Shown here: positions 60,196 through 64,000 of the stretch, one piece after another | Layout: every line of letters begins with the position of its first letter | How positions within the stretch are numbered: position 1 is the first letter of the stretch | NCBI GenBank assembly: GCA_963650165.1 | Contig: CAVJKX010000001.1 | Location: 124,001 to 188,000 of the forward strand | DNA from: F23-B02 sp963650165 | GTDB taxonomy: Bacteria > Bacillota > Clostridia > Oscillospirales > Oscillospiraceae | Length of the DNA stretch: 64,000 nt | Direction of reading: 5' to 3' | Made by a program: the position numbers and the translations under genes | The notes under the pieces: generated by a model | The model's database searches: none | What the model was told of the DNA's origin: nothing | What the model saw: the letters and a program-made list of their open reading frames with translations, nothing else

Positions 60196-60228
60196 AAAAA
60201 AGCAAGGACATATGCCCTTGCTTTTTTC
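60196..60228. terminator. Bidirectional terminator
   Basis: AAAAAAGCAAGG / CCTTGCTTTTTT with an eight-base loop, between the Cys-rich protein gene and ftsH. Confidence 0.92.
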
Positions 60229-60237
60229 TTATTTATC

Positions 60238-62049
60238 TTACTTATTGAGTATCTCCATGAATTCCTCGCCGGTGATGGTCTCCTTTTCGTAGAGGAACTT
60301 TGCAAGCTCATCGAGCTTTTCGCGGTTATCGGTGAGGATCTTCACAGCCTTATCATGCTGCTTCCTGACGAGCGCAACGACCTGACGGTCTATCTGTGCC
60401 TGAGTTTCGGCAGAGCAGGCAAGCGAGGTATCGCCGCCGAGGTACTGGTTCGTGACCGTTTCCATGGCGACCATGTCGAAGCTCTCGCTCATACCGTAGC
60501 GCGTTATCATGGCGCGTGCAAGCTTTGTCGCCTGCTCGATATCGTTCGACGCTCCCGTCGTGACCGAACCGAAGACCACCTCTTCGGCTGCGCGGCCGCC
60601 GGTGAAGGTTGCTATCTTGTTTTCTATCTCTTCCTTGCTCATGAGATAGTGGTTGCCCTCTTCGACCTGCATGGTGTAGCCCAGCGCGCCGGAGGTGCGC
60701 GGAACGATGGTTATCTTCTGCACGGGCGCCGAGTGGCTCTGCTTTGCGGCAACGAGCGCATGGCCGATCTCATGATAGGCTACGATGTGCTTTTCGTGGT
60801 CGGTCATGATGGCGTTTTTCTTCTGATATCCCGCGATGACGACCTCGATGCTCTCCTCAAGGTCTGCCTGATTGGCAAAGCGCCTGCCGTCGCGCACGGC
60901 GCGCAGCGCGGCCTCGTTTACAATATTGGCAAGCTCGGCTCCAGAAGCGCCGGAGGCCATGCGGGCGATCTTTTCAAAATCAACGTCCTCGGCGACCTTT
61001 ATCTTGCGCGCGTGTACCTTTAGTATCTCCTCCCTGCCCTTGAGGTCGGGAAGCTCAACGGGAACGCGGCGGTCAAAACGGCCGGGGCGCGTGAGCGCCG
61101 GGTCGAGCGATTCGGGGCGGTTCGTGGCGGCGAGGATTATTACGCCGTTATTGCCCTCAAAGCCGTCCATCTCGGTAAGAAGCTGGTTGAGCGTCTGCTC
61201 GCGCTCGTCGTTGCCTCCGATCTGGCCGTCACGCTTTTTGCCTATCGCGTCGATCTCGTCGATAAATACGATGCAGGGCGCCTTTTCCTTGGCCTGCCTG
61301 AACAGGTCGCGCACCTTGCTCGCGCCCATGCCGACGAACATTTCGACAAACTCAGAGCCCGACATCGAGAAAAACGGCACGTCCGCCTCGCCCGCAACGG
61401 CCTTTGCGAGCATTGTCTTACCCGTTCCCGGAGGGCCGACGAGAAGTATGCCCTTGGGCATCGATGCGCCGATCTCCTTATATTTGCCGGGATCGTGCAG
61501 GTAATCGACGATCTCGGAAAGGTTCTCCTTGGCCTCGTCCTCACCGGCGACGTCGGCAAACTTTATGCCCTCGGCGGATTTGACATAGACACGGGCGTTG
61601 GATTTGCCCATGTTGAACATCAGGGAGTTTCCTCCGCCCATTTTCTCCATCATTTTGCGCGACATGAACTGGCCGAGCGCAACGAATATGATGATGGGCA
61701 GCACCCACGCCAGGATGCTGACAAAGGCCGAGGTCTGCTCGATCTCTTCGCCGGTGGTGGATACGTCCGCCTTCAGCAGACGAGCGACAAGATTGTCGTC
61801 GGGCACCATTGCGGTCTTGTAGATCTTGCTGTCCGAGCCCTTGAACAGAATGCGGTTATTCTGCTCCTGTATCTCGGCGACGCTGACCTGCCCCTTGTCG
61901 ATCATATTGACAAAGGTGTTGTAGTCGACCTCTTTGATCTGATGCTCCGATATCCACGGCATTGCCACAAAATTGAACACCAGCAGAAGGATCAGGACTA
62001 TCGTGTAGTAATAAACAAGCGGTTTTTTCGGTGATTTTACTTCGTTCAT
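60238..62049 (-). CDS. ftsH: ATP-dependent zinc metalloprotease FtsH
   Basis: 603 residues. Two membrane helices (about 11-31 and 108-128) flank a short outer domain. The AAA+ module has GPPGTGKTMLAKA, IVFIDEIDAIG and TNRPESLDPALTRPGRFDR. The M41 protease has AYHEIGHALVA (HEIGH zinc motif), with the third ligand further on. It degrades membrane and short-lived proteins. AAGGAG lies eight bases before the ATG. It is a single-gene unit, not joined to tilS/hpt as in Bacillus. Confidence 0.97.
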   Translation of the reverse strand: MNEVKSPKKPLVYYYTIVLILLLVFNFVAMPWISEHQIKEVDYNTFVNMIDKGQVSVAEIQEQNNRILFKGSDSKIYKTAMVPDDNLVARLLKADVSTTGEEIEQTSAFVSILAWVLPIIIFVALGQFMSRKMMEKMGGGNSLMFNMGKSNARVYVKSAEGIKFADVAGEDEAKENLSEIVDYLHDPGKYKEIGASMPKGILLVGPPGTGKTMLAKAVAGEADVPFFSMSGSEFVEMFVGMGASKVRDLFRQAKEKAPCIVFIDEIDAIGKKRDGQIGGNDEREQTLNQLLTEMDGFEGNNGVIILAATNRPESLDPALTRPGRFDRRVPVELPDLKGREEILKVHARKIKVAEDVDFEKIARMASGASGAELANIVNEAALRAVRDGRRFANQADLEESIEVVIAGYQKKNAIMTDHEKHIVAYHEIGHALVAAKQSHSAPVQKITIVPRTSGALGYTMQVEEGNHYLMSKEEIENKIATFTGGRAAEEVVFGSVTTGASNDIEQATKLARAMITRYGMSESFDMVAMETVTNQYLGGDTSLACSAETQAQIDRQVVALVRKQHDKAVKILTDNREKLDELAKFLYEKETITGEEFMEILNK

Positions 62050-62180
62050 ACGCCATACTCCTTAAAGCTTATATATTGTGTATAGTTTAACATGAACTAT
62101 AGTAATTTTTCACGAATTTTTTGTTAACGTTTCATGCAATTGCACCAAATCACTTGTTTATGCGCTGCCGCATGCAAATA

Positions 62181-62210
62181 AGCAGGCAGGTTCATACGAA
62201 CCTGCCTGCT
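62181..62210 (-). terminator. Terminator of yebC
   Basis: Perfect 13-base stem AGCAGGCAGGTTC / GAACCTGCCTGCT with a four-base loop; a modest T tract follows on the minus strand. Confidence 0.85.
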
Positions 62211-62220
62211 TTCGTTATAA

Positions 62221-62955
62221 TCACTCTTCCCAGTTGTGCCAGACGTTCTGGACGTCGTCGTTATCCTCGAACATGTCGAGCATTTTCTGCATGTTCTTGA
62301 TATCGTCCTCGCTCGTGAGCTTTATGTAGCCGTTCTGGGGAAGCATTTCGACCTGAGCCGAAAGGAGCTTATAGCCCGCCGCGCTGATCTTGTCGGCAAC
62401 GGGAGCGACATCGTCGGGTGCGGTGTAGACGATAAAGGTCTCGCCGTCGGGCTCAAAATCAGCAGCGCCGGCATCGAGCACTTCCATCATGACCTCGTCC
62501 TCGTCGAGCTCCTCGTCCTCGTTGTCGATGACGATAACGCCCTTTTTATCGAAGGACCAGGAAACGCAGTTTGCGGCGCCCAGGTTTCCGCCGTATTTAT
62601 CGAAGTAGTGGCGGATCTCGCCTGCGGTGCGGTTGCGGTTATCGGTCATGGTCTCGACAATAACGGCGACGCCGGAGGGACCGTAGCCTTCATAGACAAT
62701 CTTCTCGTAGTTATCGGTGTTGCCTGCGCCGAGCGCCTTATCGATGGTGCGCTTGATGTTATCGTTAGGCATATTCGCGGCCTTGGCCTTGGTGATGACG
62801 GCCGCCAGGCGCGAGTTGTTGTTCGGGTCGCCGCTGCCGCCTTCCTTGACGGCTACGATCATTTCGCGGGCGATCTTCGTGAACGCCTGAGCGCGCTTTG
62901 CGTCGGCTGCGCCCTTTGTTTTCTGTATATTATGCCATTTGGAATGTCCGGACAT
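62221..62955 (-). CDS. yebC: YebC/PmpR family DNA-binding / translation factor
   Basis: 244 residues, full length: MSGHSKWHNIQKTKGAADAKRAQAFTKIAREMIVA at the start, then NMPNDNIKRTIDKALG, VYEGYGPSGVAVIVETMTDN and the acidic second half. Family members act in transcription control and, by recent work on some, in translation of difficult sequences; the role here is not known. The promoter is at 63003-63031 and AGAGGAG precedes the ATG. Confidence 0.96.
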   Translation of the reverse strand: MSGHSKWHNIQKTKGAADAKRAQAFTKIAREMIVAVKEGGSGDPNNNSRLAAVITKAKAANMPNDNIKRTIDKALGAGNTDNYEKIVYEGYGPSGVAVIVETMTDNRNRTAGEIRHYFDKYGGNLGAANCVSWSFDKKGVIVIDNEDEELDEDEVMMEVLDAGAADFEPDGETFIVYTAPDDVAPVADKISAAGYKLLSAQVEMLPQNGYIKLTSEDDIKNMQKMLDMFEDNDDVQNVWHNWEE

Positions 62956-63002
62956 ATAAAAAACAGCTCCTCTAATAGTATTGTTGCGAATTAACGGCAG
63001 TT

Positions 63003-63031
63003 ATTTTATCACAAATTTTCATTCATTACAA
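63003..63031 (-). promoter_or_regulatory. Sigma-A promoter of yebC
   Basis: Minus strand TTGTAA (63026-63031), 17 bases, TAAAAT (63003-63008), preceded by TGTGA. Confidence 0.7.
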
Positions 63032-63038
63032 GGCTAAA

Positions 63039-64000
63039 TTACTTTATCTTGCGGCATTCGAGATAATAGCGCTTATCGTTGCCGTGGCCGATGGAAAAGC
63101 TCTTCTTAGGGAACGGGCCGCTTTTCATGACCGACCGGAAGAGCTCTGCCTTTTCCATGCGCGGCAGAAGTATGCCCGCGCAGCCGAAGCGCCGCGACAT
63201 TTCGATGCACTCGCAGTCGCCGTGGATATAGTCGATATATCCGCCGTGGCGCTCTGTATAGGCCCTGCAGAAGTCCTCGCACTTTCCGATGAGCTGCCCT
63301 ATCGTGAGGCCGGAAACACCGAGCGTTTCCATTCCCTCGCCGGTGACGAGCTCTATGCTCCTGCCCTCTCCTGCATTATCGGCAAAGAAAGCCTTTGCCT
63401 CGGCGAAGAATTCGGACGGGTCGGTGTCGAAAATGACCTTGTGTATGGGCTCGAAGGTGATGGCCGCGTCGTGGATATTCACAAGCTCTGCAAGCGCGTA
63501 CCTCGCGGGAGCGTTCTCGCGCTCAGACTCCGGAAGGGTCTTTTTTATCTCATCCCAGTGGCGCTTTGCGGCGGCGAGGCTGTGGTTTCCGTCGCCCATT
63601 GCAAAGACTATGGCATTATCCGCCGAGCCGTATTTGCGGCTCAGTATCCAGGGGTCTGCAAGCTTTTCGGCTGCGCAGGCAAGCTTCTCGTTATCCGCGA
63701 CGAGCCAGCCGGCTATGCTGCCGCCGTCCTGCATGAGTTCAAAATCATATACCTTCTCCCCCTTTGTCACCGAGGAAAAAACCATATCGTCGGGATCGTC
63801 CATGAAGATCATGATATGCGGCATTTCAAGCGGAGCTCCGCGGCGGATCCTTATGCGCGGCGGCAGCCTGTCCTCGACGGTGTGCTCGGTAGCGCGGATG
63901 GGGCTGTGCGTCCCCTCCGCCCAGTCGTAGGCTTCAAGGTCGAACATGCCGACTATGCCGCGGCGCAGCGCACCGTTTTTGAGTCTGCGCTCAAGGTAGA
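63039..64000 (-). CDS. DUF1015 family protein, truncated at window edge
   Basis: At least 320 residues are visible; the frame is open to base 64000 (codons upstream of ATG 63947 read on as ...LRRGIVG), so the N-terminus lies outside. DUF1015 features are FAMGDGNHSLAAAKRHWDEIK, RYALAELVNIHDAAITFEPIHKV and PKKSFSIGHGNDKRYYLECRKI. Members are widespread in anaerobes, often near serine metabolism genes, but the function is unknown. The usual length is about 400 residues. Confidence 0.88.
   Translation of the reverse strand, partial: YLERRLKNGALRRGIVGMFDLEAYDWAEGTHSPIRATEHTVEDRLPPRIRIRRGAPLEMPHIMIFMDDPDDMVFSSVTKGEKVYDFELMQDGGSIAGWLVADNEKLACAAEKLADPWILSRKYGSADNAIVFAMGDGNHSLAAAKRHWDEIKKTLPESERENAPARYALAELVNIHDAAITFEPIHKVIFDTDPSEFFAEAKAFFADNAGEGRSIELVTGEGMETLGVSGLTIGQLIGKCEDFCRAYTERHGGYIDYIHGDCECIEMSRRFGCAGILLPRMEKAELFRSVMKSGPFPKKSFSIGHGNDKRYYLECRKIK

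Noticed and set aside
1..64000. rRNA, tRNA, CRISPR array, prophage or toxin-antitoxin pair
   Set aside because: Intergenic gaps are all below 300 bases, hold promoters and terminators, and none shows cloverleaf, repeat-spacer or phage features on reading; a covariance-model search was not possible here.

Overview
The window reads as a chromosomal segment of an anaerobic, endospore-forming Gram-positive bacterium of the class Clostridia, most like the Oscillospiraceae/Ruminococcaceae (inference). The support is: PolC-type DNA polymerase; SpoIIGA and pro-sigma-E; a SpoVB-like flippase; an S-layer-homology protein; electron-bifurcating NfnAB; a butyryl-CoA:acetate-type CoA-transferase at the left edge; non-mevalonate isoprenoid genes; a moderately high GC content; and strong AGGAGG ribosome binding sites. 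No rRNA, tRNA, CRISPR array, transposase or prophage gene was found, and no gene-free stretch exceeds 300 bases. The content is mostly core chromosome.

Layout. 1-2297 (+): a truncated CoA-transferase, a tRNA-editing protein and an MTA/SAH nucleosidase. 2340-4051 (-): a small operon of a membrane-linked XRE regulator, a membrane protein and a zinc-ribbon protein. 4188-34610 (-): about 30 kb of near-continuous housekeeping genes in three runs. The first run is pyrH-frr-uppS-dxr-rseP-ispG-polC, led by a permease and followed by a phosphodiester glycosidase. The second is trmH-dprA-topA-trmFO-plsX-rnc-Elp3-like. The third is smc-ftsY-rdgB-yhbY-nadD/yqeK-LCP-rsfS-leuS, followed by rpsU on its own promoter. 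34747-37580 (+): spoIIGA-sigE and a strongly expressed S-layer-type protein. 37623-42136 (-): rqcP, hup, spoVB-like, an MBL-fold hydrolase and murC. 42299-48353 (+): cca, a family-4 UDG, a GNAT, then nfnA-nfnB and a GntR regulator. 48397-52754 (-): two operons, DUF4358-MBOAT-DHHW and ECF sigma/anti-sigma-like. 52812-64000: EcsC, an alanine symporter, an MFS permease, uppP, asnA, DUF4364, two unknown proteins, ftsH, yebC and a truncated DUF1015 gene.

How the genes work together. The large leftward block joins ribosome and tRNA maintenance (rpsU, leuS, rsfS, frr, rnc, trmFO, yhbY), chromosome work (smc, topA, polC, dprA), membrane-protein targeting (ftsY) and supply of the undecaprenyl carrier (dxr, ispG, uppS, with uppP elsewhere). 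MurC, the SpoVB-like flippase and the LCP ligase use that carrier pathway or its products. SpoIIGA activates pro-sigma-E in the mother cell.

The most interesting observation is that the ECF sigma operon and the neighbouring DUF4358-MBOAT-DHHW operon are preceded by the same composite element, TTCCGACA-N16-CGTTATATA, at a promoter-like distance. This suggests an autoregulated extracytoplasmic sigma factor that switches on a surface-polymer acylation machine. Other points of note are an Smc with both coiled-coil arms shortened by similar amounts, a NadD-YqeK fusion, a spoIIG-like promoter with a 21-base spacer, and possible leaderless transcripts for spoIIGA and trmH.
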